Assembly (NCBI GenBank): GCA_964609245.1
Contig: CAZSSB010000008.1
Coordinates: 28,747-92,746, forward strand
Length of the DNA: 64,000 nucleotides
Reading direction: 5' to 3'
Source of the DNA: JAFGCY01 sp964609245
Lineage (GTDB): Bacteria > 4484-113 > JAFGCY01
A program made the translations under genes and the position numbers. Positions 32,343 through 40,789 of the stretch are shown piece after piece. How positions within the stretch are numbered: position 1 is the stretch's first letter; every line of letters starts with the position of its first letter. Below the pieces are notes generated by a model. That model was not told the origin of the DNA. It saw only the letters and a list, made by a program, of their open reading frames with translations, and made no database searches.

Positions 32343-34895
32343 CTATCGCTCCTGCTCACCCGGCGGCTTGAACAGGCCCAGCTGGATGGCGCGGCGGGCT
32401 CTGGCCCGGGCCTCGTCCTTGACCTCCTCCAGCTCTCTGAGGATCTGGCGCGCGCGCTCGACAACCTCATCCGGCAGGCCCGCCAGCGCGGCGACCTCGA
32501 TGCCGTAGCTGTCGCTGGCCGCCCCCGGCTCCACGCGGTAGAGGAACACGAAGCGGCCCCCCTCCTGCGCCACCGTGACCTGGAAGTTCCTGACCCGGAT
32601 CAGCAGCTGTTCGAGGTCCGTCAGCTCGAAGAAGTGGGTGGCGAACAGCGTCAGCGGCCGGCGGGGATGCTCGTGCAGGAACTCCACCACCGCCTTGGCG
32701 ATGCTGATCCCGTCATACGTGCTGGTCCCGCGCCCGACCTCGTCCAGCAGGATCAGGCTGTGCCCCGAGCAGGTGTTCAGGATCTCGGCGGTCTCCACCA
32801 TCTCGACCATGAAGGTGGACTGGCCGCGGGCCAGATAGTCCTGGGCCCCCACCCGCGTGTAGATCCTCCGCATCACGGGCAGGACGGCCTTCTTTGCTGG
32901 AACGAAACCACCTAGTTGGTTTATGATGCAGCAGAGGGCCACCATCCGGAGGTAGGTGCTCTTGCCGCCCATGTTGGGGCCGGTCAGCACCATGATCTGC
33001 TGGCCATCGGTATCCAGGAAGCAGTCGGCCGGGGTATAGTGGCGCTCGCCGACGGCCTGCTCCACAATCGGATGGCGGCCGCCCTCGATCTCGAGGCGGA
33101 CCGGCCCCTCCTCGCCCCCGGCCAGATCGGGCCGGACCCACTCCCGCTCGCGGGCCACCATCGCCAGGCTGAGCAGCACGTCGGCCTCCGCGGCGGCGCG
33201 GGCCGCCTGGGCCAGCTGGCCGGCTTGCTCCGCCACCTGGCCGCAGAGCTCCTCATAAAGCTCACGCTCGCGCCCCGCCAGCTTCGCCTCGGCGCCCTGC
33301 ATCTCGCTCTCGCGCCGCCTGAGTTCCGGCGTGACAAAGCGCTCGTGGTTGACCAGCGTCTGGCGGCGCTCGTAATCGTCCGGCACCAGCGCCAGATTGG
33401 CCTTGCTGACCTCGATGAACCAGCCGAAGGCACCGGTGTGGCGCACCTTCAGCGTGCGGATGCCCGTGCGCTCGCGCTCCTGCTCCTGATAGCCCTCGAA
33501 CCAGCTGTGACCGCCATGGACCAGCGAGCGCAGTTCATCAACTCGTTCGTCCGCTCCGGCGCGGATCACCCCGCCGTCACTGAGCTTCACCGGCGGCTCG
33601 TCGGCCAGCATCTGGTCCAGTGCAGCGTGCAGTGCACTGAAGCCGCCGATCTGCCCGCCGAGCTGCGCAAGGCAGGCGTCGCCGGTGTCCATGAGCTGCC
33701 GCCCCAGCTCGCCGAGCGGCGGCAGGGATTCGCAAAGGGCCCGCAGCTCCTTGGGGTGGGTGCGGCGGAGGGTGACGCGCTGGACGATGCGCTCGACGTC
33801 CTGGATCGCGCGCAGCAGGCCGGCCATCGAGTCGGCGAGGTCACGGCCGTGCAGCATCAGCTGCACAGCGGAGTGGCGCCTGACGATGACCTCGGCGTCC
33901 GCATCGGGGCTGAGCAGCCGGGCCTTGAGCCGGCGGCGGCCGGCGCTGCTCTGGCAGCGGCTCAGGGTGTCATAGAGGCTGCCGCCGTGGGCGGCCGGGT
34001 CGAGGCTTGCCAGCAGCTCCAGGTGGACGCTCGATCGCGCGTCGAGGTAGAGATGGTCATCCGGGGGGACGAAGACCGGATAGAGGCTGATCTGGCCGAC
34101 CTTGAAGGTCTCCTTTAGATAGCGGATCAGGGCCAGCAGCGCTGCCTGAGCCGCCCGGGCGGTGCCAATGCCAATGGAATCCAACGAGTTGGTATTGAAG
34201 TAGCGCGTCAGGAAGAACTCTGTGTCCTTGCTGCCCGGGACGGCGTCATACGTATGGACCACCGCCTTGCCGATCGAGCCGCTCAGCTCGCCGAGCGCGG
34301 GGTCGCCCGCCAGCGCGGCGGGCAGCAGCAGCTCGGCGGGGCGATGCCGAAGCACGCGTGTGAGCAGCTCACCGAGCGGCTGCCCCGGCAGTTCACTCAA
34401 CTCGACGCGGCCGCCGCTGCTCTCCAGCAGCGCGAGGCCGAAGCGCCCGCCGCGCTCGGCGAGCACCGCCAGGAAGTTGCCGGAGTCGGCGCTGAGGTAT
34501 TCGTCCTCGATCAGGGTGCCGGCGGTGATTACGCGCGTCACGGCGCGCTCCACCAGCCCCCTGGCCTGGGCCGGGTCCTCGGTCTGCTCGCAGATCGCCG
34601 CCACCTCGCCGGCCTCGACCAGGCGCTTGATGTAGCGCACGCTGGCGTGGTGCGGGATGCCGCACATCGCCACCTTGTAGCCCTTGTGGCAGCTGCGGCT
34701 GGTCAGCGTCAGGCCAAGTACTTCGGCGCCGCGCACGGCATCGGGCCCGAACATCTCATAGAAGTCGCCCAGCCGGTAGAGCAGCAGCGCGTCCGGATGC
34801 TCGGCCTTGATCGCGGTGTACTGCCGGAACAGCGGCGTCAGCTTGTCCCGCTGCGGGGGGAAGTCCGCGTGCACGCCGGGCGGCAGCATGGTCAT
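32343..34895 (-). CDS. mutS: DNA mismatch repair protein MutS
   Basis: 850 aa ATPase that recognises mismatches and recruits MutL. The mismatch-reading motif is GDFYEMF near residue 46 (F-x-E). The core, lever and clamp domains occupy about 130-570. The ATPase domain has Walker A GPNMGGKSTYLR, then SLILLDEVGRGTSTYDG as Walker B and signature, and LFATHFFELTDLE. Typical full length for bacterial MutS1. TATAAT at 34905-34910 ends 9 nt before the ATG, so the transcript is probably leaderless. mutL is not nearby. Confidence 0.97.
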   Translation of the reverse strand: MTMLPPGVHADFPPQRDKLTPLFRQYTAIKAEHPDALLLYRLGDFYEMFGPDAVRGAEVLGLTLTSRSCHKGYKVAMCGIPHHASVRYIKRLVEAGEVAAICEQTEDPAQARGLVERAVTRVITAGTLIEDEYLSADSGNFLAVLAERGGRFGLALLESSGGRVELSELPGQPLGELLTRVLRHRPAELLLPAALAGDPALGELSGSIGKAVVHTYDAVPGSKDTEFFLTRYFNTNSLDSIGIGTARAAQAALLALIRYLKETFKVGQISLYPVFVPPDDHLYLDARSSVHLELLASLDPAAHGGSLYDTLSRCQSSAGRRRLKARLLSPDADAEVIVRRHSAVQLMLHGRDLADSMAGLLRAIQDVERIVQRVTLRRTHPKELRALCESLPPLGELGRQLMDTGDACLAQLGGQIGGFSALHAALDQMLADEPPVKLSDGGVIRAGADERVDELRSLVHGGHSWFEGYQEQERERTGIRTLKVRHTGAFGWFIEVSKANLALVPDDYERRQTLVNHERFVTPELRRRESEMQGAEAKLAGRERELYEELCGQVAEQAGQLAQAARAAAEADVLLSLAMVAREREWVRPDLAGGEEGPVRLEIEGGRHPIVEQAVGERHYTPADCFLDTDGQQIMVLTGPNMGGKSTYLRMVALCCIINQLGGFVPAKKAVLPVMRRIYTRVGAQDYLARGQSTFMVEMVETAEILNTCSGHSLILLDEVGRGTSTYDGISIAKAVVEFLHEHPRRPLTLFATHFFELTDLEQLLIRVRNFQVTVAQEGGRFVFLYRVEPGAASDSYGIEVAALAGLPDEVVERARQILRELEEVKDEARARARRAIQLGLFKPPGEQER

Positions 34896-34904
34896 CGGGC
34901 GATG

Positions 34905-34910
34905 ATTATA
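34905..34910 (-). promoter_or_regulatory. -10 box of mutS, leaderless arrangement
   Basis: A perfect TATAAT on the minus strand, 9 nt before the mutS ATG; no Shine-Dalgarno between. Confidence 0.6.
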
Positions 34911-34939
34911 GCTGAGCCGCCCCGCCGGGGCCCGCGGCG

Positions 34940-35362
34940 CTAGGGCTCCACCACCACCGTGAGCTCGAACGAGTCGGCGATTTCGTCATCGTCCTCCTCC
35001 AGCGACGCGAACTCCAGCGTCAGCCGCGTCGTGCCGGGTCCCCGGGCGTGGAAGATCAGTTCGCGGTGGGAGTTGCCGCCGTAGCGCGACGGCTGATCGG
35101 TCTCGATCAGCTGTTTGCGCTTGAACTCCAGGATGTTCTGGTCGAGATCTTCGAGTTCCCAGAGGAAGGCGCCGGGCCTGGCGTCGAGCAGCACGATCAG
35201 CCGCGAGCCCTGGGTGATCGTGACGGTGGTGTTGTTATCGTCCTGGGTAACGGTCGTCGCCGCGCCGCCGCCGCAGCCCGCCAGCATCAGCGCGATCGAC
35301 AGCGCGCCCATGCCGATGGCAAACGCCCGCCCCCAGCGGGCCGGCCGATAGCCTGTTGCCAC
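34940..35362 (-). CDS. Chagasin-like (inhibitor I42) lipoprotein
   Basis: 140 aa. The GTG start at 35360-35362 is supported by AGGAGG five nt upstream. The lipoprotein signal ends LSIALMLAGCGGG. The mature domain follows the chagasin beta-sandwich pattern: GSRLIVLLDARPGAFLWEL (where chagasin has NPTTGxxW), then GGNSHRELIFHARGPGTTRLTLEF. Chagasins block papain-type cysteine proteases. The first loop deviates from NPTTG, so inhibitory activity is uncertain. Probably displayed outside the cytoplasm. It lies divergent from the GlcD-like gene. Confidence 0.65.
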   Translation of the reverse strand: MATGYRPARWGRAFAIGMGALSIALMLAGCGGGAATTVTQDDNNTTVTITQGSRLIVLLDARPGAFLWELEDLDQNILEFKRKQLIETDQPSRYGGNSHRELIFHARGPGTTRLTLEFASLEEDDDEIADSFELTVVVEP

Positions 35363-35492
35363 TTGATCCTCCTGCGCCGGCAGACGCGCCGGCGAGTAAG
35401 ACTGATTGCCGACGAGCGCTGTTCCACTGCGCGGGGCGGTCGGCCCGACTTCTCGTATATCATAGCGCGCCGGCCCGCCGGCGGCGAGGCTG

Positions 35493-35498
35493 TAAAAT
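35493..35498 (+). promoter_or_regulatory. -10 box of the GlcD-like gene, leaderless arrangement
   Basis: TAAAAT, 7 nt before the GTG start at 35506. Confidence 0.45.
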
Positions 35499-35505
35499 TG
35501 CGGCC

Positions 35506-36978
35506 GTGACAGACAGCGCCGAAGCGGAAGCCGGATTCGAATACCTGGAACTGCCCGAGCTGGAGCCGGGCGAGCGGGCCGACCCGCTGCTGATCGTGGC
35601 GGCGATCGGCGAGCGCGTGCCCCACAGCGGCATCCTGACCAAAGGCGAGGAGTTCGCCGAGTACGGTAAGGACACCTCGATGGAGCACGCCCGCCCGGAC
35701 GTGGTGGTGCTGGCCACCGAGATCGATCACGTCCGGCACGTGATGCACGTGGCCCAGTTCTACCGGGTGCCGGTCTATACGCGGGGGCTGGGCAGCGGGC
35801 TTTCCGGCGGCGCCGTGCCCAGCCGCGGCGGGATCGTGCTCGACGTCTCGCCGATGGACCGGCTGCTTTCGGTGGTGCCCGGCAACCGCAGCTGCCGCGT
35901 GCAGCCCGGCCTGACGGTGCAGAAGCTCAATGTGCTGCTGGCCGAGCACGGCCTCTGGTTTCCGCCCTGGCCGTCCAGCCACGACATCGCCAGCATCGGC
36001 GGCAACGTGGCGGAGAACGCCGGCGGGATCACCACCGTCAAGTACGGCACTTTCAAGGACTGGCTGCTGGGGCTGAAGTGCGTGCTGCCCGGCGGCCAGT
36101 TGCTGCAGTCCGGCTCGAGCGCCGTCAAGGACGTGGCGGGCCTGGACCTGACCAGCCTGGTCTGTGGCAGCGAGGGGCTGCTCTGCGCCGTGGTGGAGGC
36201 GGAGCTGAAGCTGCTGCCCATCCCGCCCGCGATCGGCACGGCGCTCTATCTGTTCGAGACGGACGAGCAGGCGGCGCAGGCCGCCCAGGCCGTGATGGCC
36301 GGGCCGGTGACACCGCGGACTCTGGAATACGCCGACGCCACCGTGATGGCCTGCGTGGTGAGGCAGCTGGGCGACGAGGCTCGCCGGGCGCTGGGCGAGG
36401 CGGCGGAGAGCCAGGCGGGGGCGCTGATCGCGCTGGAGACGGACGCCCACACGGACAGGGACGCCCTGGCGCAGCTTGAAGCGATCGAGCAGATCCTGCT
36501 CGGCGGCGGCGGGCGGCGGATCGGCCTGACCACCGATCGCGCCGAGGCGCTGAAGCTGTGGCGCGTGCGCAGCGAGCTGAGCCCGGCCTGCCATCAGCTG
36601 GGCGAGTTCAAGCTGGCCGAGGACGTGGCGGTGCCGCGCCACCGCGCGGCCGACTTCGTGCGCGAACTGAAGCTGGTCGGCCAGCGCCACAACATGACGT
36701 GGCTCAACTACGGCCATATCGGGGACGGCAACTTCCATATCACGCTGATGTTCGACGGCGAGGACGATCCGCGGATCGAGACGGGCCGCCGCGCCGTCGG
36801 CGACGCCTGCAAGCTGGCGGTCAGCCTCGGCGGGACCATCACGGGCGAGCACGGGGTGGGGCTCAGCAAGGCGCCGTACTTAAGCCTGCAGCGCGACGAG
36901 GAGCACCTGGCGCTGCTGCGCCGCATCAAAGCCGCCTTCGACCCGCACGGCATCCTCAATCCGGGCAAGTGGCTGTAG
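35506..36978 (+). CDS. FAD-binding 2-hydroxyacid oxidoreductase (GlcD / D-lactate dehydrogenase type)
   Basis: 490 aa from a GTG at 35506, chosen because it follows the TAAAAT box directly and gives MTDSAEAEAGFEYLELPEL. FAD-binding type 4 domain: VYTRGLGSGLSGGAVPSRGG, SSHDIASIGGNVAENAGG and VKDVAGLDLTSLVCGSEG. C-terminal FAD-oxidase domain: NYGHIGDGNFHI (metal-site histidines), GTITGEHGVGLSKAPYL and FDPHGILNPGKWL. It oxidises a 2-hydroxyacid such as D-lactate or glycolate and passes electrons to quinone or an Fe-S partner. No GlcF-like Fe-S protein is adjacent. Complete length. Confidence 0.92.
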   Translation: MTDSAEAEAGFEYLELPELEPGERADPLLIVAAIGERVPHSGILTKGEEFAEYGKDTSMEHARPDVVVLATEIDHVRHVMHVAQFYRVPVYTRGLGSGLSGGAVPSRGGIVLDVSPMDRLLSVVPGNRSCRVQPGLTVQKLNVLLAEHGLWFPPWPSSHDIASIGGNVAENAGGITTVKYGTFKDWLLGLKCVLPGGQLLQSGSSAVKDVAGLDLTSLVCGSEGLLCAVVEAELKLLPIPPAIGTALYLFETDEQAAQAAQAVMAGPVTPRTLEYADATVMACVVRQLGDEARRALGEAAESQAGALIALETDAHTDRDALAQLEAIEQILLGGGGRRIGLTTDRAEALKLWRVRSELSPACHQLGEFKLAEDVAVPRHRAADFVRELKLVGQRHNMTWLNYGHIGDGNFHITLMFDGEDDPRIETGRRAVGDACKLAVSLGGTITGEHGVGLSKAPYLSLQRDEEHLALLRRIKAAFDPHGILNPGKWL

Positions 36979-37144
36979 TGCCGGTAGCAGGGGGCTTCAG
37001 CCCCCTGACGAGATCGCGCGGGGCTGAAGCCCCGCTTGCCATGGTGGCGCGGGCGTCCCGCCCGCGATGCGTTGATGGCTTACGGTCCGAGGTCCTCCTG
37101 CACAGGCCCGCCGGGGCGGCACGCCCTAACTGCACAAGCTTCTC

Positions 37145-37225
37145 AACCACAGAGCACACAGAGAAATCAGAGAAGCCGGAATCCGCAGCCATCTTTCCTC
37201 TGTGGCCTCTGTGATCTCTGTGGTG
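37145..37225. repeat. Inverted pair of CCACAGAG dispersed repeats
   Basis: The left arm begins AACCACAGAGCACACAGAG and the right arm ends CTGTGATCTCTGTGGTG. The arms are about 28 nt and imperfectly complementary, with a 25-nt spacer. Related single copies lie at about 11495 and 61868. Confidence 0.75.
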
Positions 37226-37374
37226 AATCCCACCGGGGCTGGGCCCACACATCCCCTCACTCCGGCAGCAGGGGACTTGAGCCCCTGACCACGCTGGCGC
37301 GGGGCTGAAGCCCCGCCTACCGGGAGATGGATTCATTCGGCGGCACGGCGGCCGCCGCTACGATGCTCCGGCGG

Positions 37375-37380
37375 TACAAT
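37375..37380 (+). promoter_or_regulatory. -10 box of the membrane protein at 37389
   Basis: TACAAT, 8 nt before the ATG at 37389; no Shine-Dalgarno. Confidence 0.45.
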
Positions 37381-37388
37381 GCCCGCGG

Positions 37389-38792
37389 ATGGACGCGGCG
37401 GCTGACATGCGGCCCGGCTGGCGCGGTTGGCTCGATGCCTGGCGCGGCCTTGAGCACAACCCCGTCGCCCGGCACCTGATGCGCGCCGAGCAGCGAAGGC
37501 GCCGGCGCGCGAGCTGGCTTAGGCGCAACATGCTGGTGCTGATCGGCCTCGCCGGCGGGATCGTGCTGCACAGCTACTACTTCTCGATCGCGACTATGCC
37601 CTCGCGGGCCGGCGCCGACGAGTGGGTGCTGTACGCCGTCGCGGGCCTGCTGATCGCAGCTGGTCCGGCACTGCTGCTCTGGCTGGCCCAGGGCGTATAC
37701 GTGGCGGTCTACGACGCGATGGGGCTGCTGGGAATCCAGGGCCGGCGACAGTGCTACCTGAACATCGACGACCTGGCCTCGATTGGGCTGCTCGACGACC
37801 GCGAGATCGTGGTGGGCGCCCTGCGCGTGCTGGCCCCGCCGCTCATGTGGCGCGTGGTGGTCTGCGCCGCCGCGCTGATCCCGCTCAAGCTCCTGATCAT
37901 CCTCACGATGGGCAGCTTCTCGGGCGGCCGGCAGACGGTCCGCAGCCTGGAGGCGGCGCTGGGGGCGCTCAGCGAAATCGGGCAGGGCGGCGTGACATTT
38001 GTCGAAGGGCTGCAGGGCTGCTGGGAGCTGGCGCCCGGCTGGCTCAGGGGCCTGCTGATCGGCATCGCCGACACACCGGCGGTGCTGCTCTTCGGGGCCC
38101 TGGCCTGCCTGCTGCTCACGCTGCTGATGATCGGTCTGGGGCGCGGGGTGCGGATCGGCGCGGCCGGCGCCGCTGCCGGTTCGCTTACCGCCCTGGCTCA
38201 GCTCGGCTTCATCTGGCCGGGCACGATGCTGCATTTCTCGGCGACGATGATGCTGCCAGGCGCGCACCGCATGCTGCAGACAACCCAGACAGGTGATGCA
38301 GTTCATGTGGTCTTTGACGCGCTGCTGGTCGCCTCGCAGCTGATTGCCGCCGGAGCGTTTCTGGCGTTGATCGCCGTTACGGCTTCACTGGCCCGGTCAG
38401 GTTCGCGGACGCGCGCACTACTGGCCTCGGCTCTGCCCATCATCGGGATGGGTGCGGGCCTCGCGGCCATGTCAGCGCCGACCGGGCTTAGCCTATATAG
38501 GGGTGCCAGCTACTACTCCAGCTATTACTACGGCCTGCTGTCCATCGCTGACGTGGCGCTGGTGCTGCTCAGCCAGTACGACCTGGGCTGGGCATCGCTG
38601 GCCGTCTGCAACCTGCCGGTGAGCGTTGTTCCGCTCTACTACCTGGTGGATGTGGGCGCATTAGAAAGCCCGCACTGGACGGAGTGGTTGCGCGCGCCCG
38701 TGCTGCTGCTCATCCAGCTGGCCCTGCTGGCGCTGCTCAGCGGCTTCGCCCGCGAGTCCGTGCGCCGCCGGCGCCACGAAAGCCACAGCTAG
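37389..38792 (+). CDS. Multi-pass membrane protein of unknown function
   Basis: 467 aa. A short basic N-terminus (AEQRRRRRASWLRRN) precedes the first hydrophobic segment (MLVLIGLAGGIVLHSYYFSI). About ten predicted membrane segments follow, arranged as two groups around a soluble stretch at residues about 110-150 (NIDDLASIGLLDDREIVVGALRV). No transporter, enzyme or secretion motif is recognisable. The C-terminus is basic and His-rich (ESVRRRRHESHS). The stop is followed within 6 bp by the first parS-like site. Confidence 0.7.
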   Translation: MDAAADMRPGWRGWLDAWRGLEHNPVARHLMRAEQRRRRRASWLRRNMLVLIGLAGGIVLHSYYFSIATMPSRAGADEWVLYAVAGLLIAAGPALLLWLAQGVYVAVYDAMGLLGIQGRRQCYLNIDDLASIGLLDDREIVVGALRVLAPPLMWRVVVCAAALIPLKLLIILTMGSFSGGRQTVRSLEAALGALSEIGQGGVTFVEGLQGCWELAPGWLRGLLIGIADTPAVLLFGALACLLLTLLMIGLGRGVRIGAAGAAAGSLTALAQLGFIWPGTMLHFSATMMLPGAHRMLQTTQTGDAVHVVFDALLVASQLIAAGAFLALIAVTASLARSGSRTRALLASALPIIGMGAGLAAMSAPTGLSLYRGASYYSSYYYGLLSIADVALVLLSQYDLGWASLAVCNLPVSVVPLYYLVDVGALESPHWTEWLRAPVLLLIQLALLALLSGFARESVRRRRHESHS

Positions 38793-38798
38793 CTTGTT

Positions 38799-38814
38799 GG
38801 TTTCACGTGGAACG
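38799..38814. promoter_or_regulatory. parS-like site 1
   Basis: GGTTTCACGTGGAACG, centred on CACGTG, deviates from the ParB-binding consensus TGTTNCACGTGNAACA mainly at the ends. It lies 22 nt from the stronger site 2. Confidence 0.7.
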
Positions 38815-38835
38815 TCTGTGGATAGCAGTTGATAT

Positions 38836-38851
38836 TGTTTCACGTGAAACG
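38836..38851. promoter_or_regulatory. parS-like site 2
   Basis: TGTTTCACGTGAAACG matches the bacterial chromosomal parS consensus TGTTTCACGTGAAACA at 15 of 16 positions; the inner 14 bp form a perfect palindrome. Confidence 0.85.
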
Positions 38852-39025
38852 CGTCGTGATTCCGGACGCCGGGAGCGCCGGTGGCCGCTTCGGGGCGATT
38901 GAGGCTGGCGGGGGGGATTCGCGCCGGGGTGCTGATCGCCCCGCCGGGATTGCCGGTACCCAGGGGCCCTTGACCCTGGGATGTTTCGAATCCGGCGGCA
39001 GGGACGCCGCCGCTACGGTGGTGTT

Positions 39026-39282
39026 GTAGGGGCGGGTCTAAGACCCGCCCTGACGCCCCGCGGCGCTGATCAGGATGAACCCATCGCATCTGGTCCATCA
39101 CCTCCAGAGCCGGTCTGAGACCGGCCCCTACGACGAAGACGGGCCGGCGCGGGGTCCGGTCCCTACGGCCCGGTAGGCGGGGTTTCAACCCCGCGTCATG
39201 TGTATTGGCAGTCCGCAATCGGGCGGGTCAATACCCGCCGCTACCCCTCTTGGGAGGTCAGGGGGCTGAAGCCCCCTGCTAC
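39026..39282. repeat. REP cluster between the parS sites and the cytochrome locus
   Basis: Elements of GTAG-GGGCGGGTCTAAGACCCGCCC, inverted GGCCGGTCTGAGACCGGCC, GTAG-GCGGGGTTTCAACCCCGC, inverted GCGGGTCAATACCCGC and inverted GGGGGCTGAAGCCCCC types. The rest of 38852-39320 holds nothing recognisable. Confidence 0.85.
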
Positions 39283-39320
39283 CGATCGCGGGAGGGACGC
39301 CCGCCCCCGCGATTCGCCGG

Positions 39321-40007
39321 CTACTGCTGCGGCTGAATCACGACGCCCAGCGCCAGGTGGCAGCGGATGCAGGACTGCGAGCCGTGGCAGTTGGCGCAGG
39401 TCTCGGGCTGGCCCTGGACCAGCAGCGGGTGGGTGTCGATGATGTCCTCCGGGTGCGGCATCGGCAGGCCGTGGCAGTCCAGGCACCAGCTCTGGCTGCC
39501 GTGGCAAACCAGGCAGTCGATCCCCTCCCACTCGGTCTGGCCGCCGTGCTCGCCGAGGAAGCCCGGCCCGTGGGCCGCCGCCGTCCCGCGGCAGCCCTCG
39601 ACGTGGCACGTCTCGCAGGCCACCGGCACCTGGCGCGCCAGGTGGCAGTCGAAGCACTGGCCCTTGTCCCCGCGCACGTCCGTGCGGTGCAGCTCGCCGG
39701 CGTGGCAGTCGGTGCAGGGCATCCCGCCGACGCAGGAGTCGAGGTGGCCCCAGCGGAGGATGGTGTGGCTGCTGTATCTCGGGCCGACGTGGCACTCGTC
39801 GCAGAGCGCGGCCCAGTCCGTCAACTCGGCGGTGGCCAGGATAGGCACGCTGTCGGGGGCGGGCGGCTCGATCAGGCGCGTCGGCGCCTCGGCGATGAAG
39901 ACCTCCACCATCGCCTGCTCGCTGGGCAGCTCCACCCGGGGGCAGGAGCACAGCGCCGCCGCCAGTCCCAGCAGCGTCGGCAGCAGTATCGCGGTGCGCC
40001 AGCTCAT
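39321..40007 (-). CDS. Octahaem cytochrome c lipoprotein
   Basis: 228 aa. The signal ends in LLGLAAALCSC, a plausible lipobox. Eight CxxCH motifs: CDECH, CTDCH, CFDCH, CETCH, CLVCH, CLDCH, CANCH and CIRCH, one haem per about 25 residues, so the protein is essentially a haem wire. The ATG (40005-40007) overlaps the cytochrome b stop as ATGA. It is the last gene of the 44.3-39.3 kb minus-strand electron-transfer operon. Likely periplasmic or outer-membrane facing. I do not recognise a named subfamily. Confidence 0.85.
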   Translation of the reverse strand: MSWRTAILLPTLLGLAAALCSCPRVELPSEQAMVEVFIAEAPTRLIEPPAPDSVPILATAELTDWAALCDECHVGPRYSSHTILRWGHLDSCVGGMPCTDCHAGELHRTDVRGDKGQCFDCHLARQVPVACETCHVEGCRGTAAAHGPGFLGEHGGQTEWEGIDCLVCHGSQSWCLDCHGLPMPHPEDIIDTHPLLVQGQPETCANCHGSQSCIRCHLALGVVIQPQQ

Positions 40008-40789
40008 GCTTCCTCCCCTTCGCCACCCTCGTCCGGTGACGGATTGCCGCCGCCTGCCCCGGTCCGGCGGGCCCTGATCATCTCCAGTTCCCGCGGGTGA
40101 TGGTGCTCCATCTCGCCCTCGGTCAGCTTGCCCGTCAGCCAGACCATGCTCATCGGATAGACGTCCGGGTGCAGATGTACCCAGTAGAAGTGCCAGAGGA
40201 AGATCGCCAGCCCGGCCAGCAGCGCCTCGTAGCCGTGGACGATCACACTGGCCGAGACCACCCAGGCGGGCACGTACTCCGTGAAGTAGGTCGGCGCCCA
40301 GATGACGATCCCGCTGATGATCATCACCGCCGTGCCCCAGACCACGGCGTAGTACTCCACCTTCTCGATCCAGTTGTAGCGGCTGAAGCGCGGCCGGCTG
40401 GGCCTCCGCCCCAGCCAGAACATCACGTCGCCCCAGGCCTCCCTGGCGTCGGTCCAGCTGGGCAGCATCGCCACCGAGCGGTGCCCGCGCAGGAACATCA
40501 CCAGCAGGTAGATCACGTGGTAGACGCTGACGACGATCAGCGAGACGCCGAAGACGCGGTGGATGATGCCGACCACCTCGACGCCGCCGACCAGCGAGCA
40601 GCCGAGCTGCGAGACCCGAAGCTCGGGGAAGCGCAGCGGCCAGCCCGTGATGACCAGCATGGTGAAGCCCAGCGCCATGATGAAGTGCTGGATGCGGTGG
40701 TGGATGTTGAAGCGCTCGTAGCTCCGTGGACGGCGGGCTCCGCGGCGCCGGTTGACCACTGGGCGGTCCACGCTGGCGAGGTCAGACAT
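40004..40789 (-). CDS. Di-haem cytochrome b subunit (FdnI/Ni-Fe hydrogenase b type)
   Basis: 261 aa. Four membrane helices bear candidate haem-b histidines: YERFNIHHRIQHFIMALGF, GIIHRVFGVSLIVVSVYHVIY, then VIVHGYEALLAGLAIFLWHFYWVHLHPD. This is the layout of the formate dehydrogenase gamma / cytochrome b561 superfamily. It would exchange electrons between menaquinol in the membrane and the neighbouring multihaem c proteins, as Cbc-type complexes of Geobacter do; that comparison is inference. The ATG overlaps the 3' end of the octahaem gene upstream by 8 nt, and its stop overlaps the next gene. Confidence 0.85.
   Translation of the reverse strand: MSDLASVDRPVVNRRRGARRPRSYERFNIHHRIQHFIMALGFTMLVITGWPLRFPELRVSQLGCSLVGGVEVVGIIHRVFGVSLIVVSVYHVIYLLVMFLRGHRSVAMLPSWTDAREAWGDVMFWLGRRPSRPRFSRYNWIEKVEYYAVVWGTAVMIISGIVIWAPTYFTEYVPAWVVSASVIVHGYEALLAGLAIFLWHFYWVHLHPDVYPMSMVWLTGKLTEGEMEHHHPRELEMIRARRTGAGGGNPSPDEGGEGEEA

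Larger units (their letters stand above)
36979..37388. repeat. Intergenic region with REP palindromes and CCACAGAG inverted repeat
   Basis: REP elements lie at about 36983-37040 and 37264-37321 (GGGGGCTTCAGCCCCC and GCGGGGCTGAAGCCCCGC types). Between them is an inverted pair of CCACAGAG-type repeats (37145-37172 and 37198-37225). No coding evidence. Confidence 0.83.
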
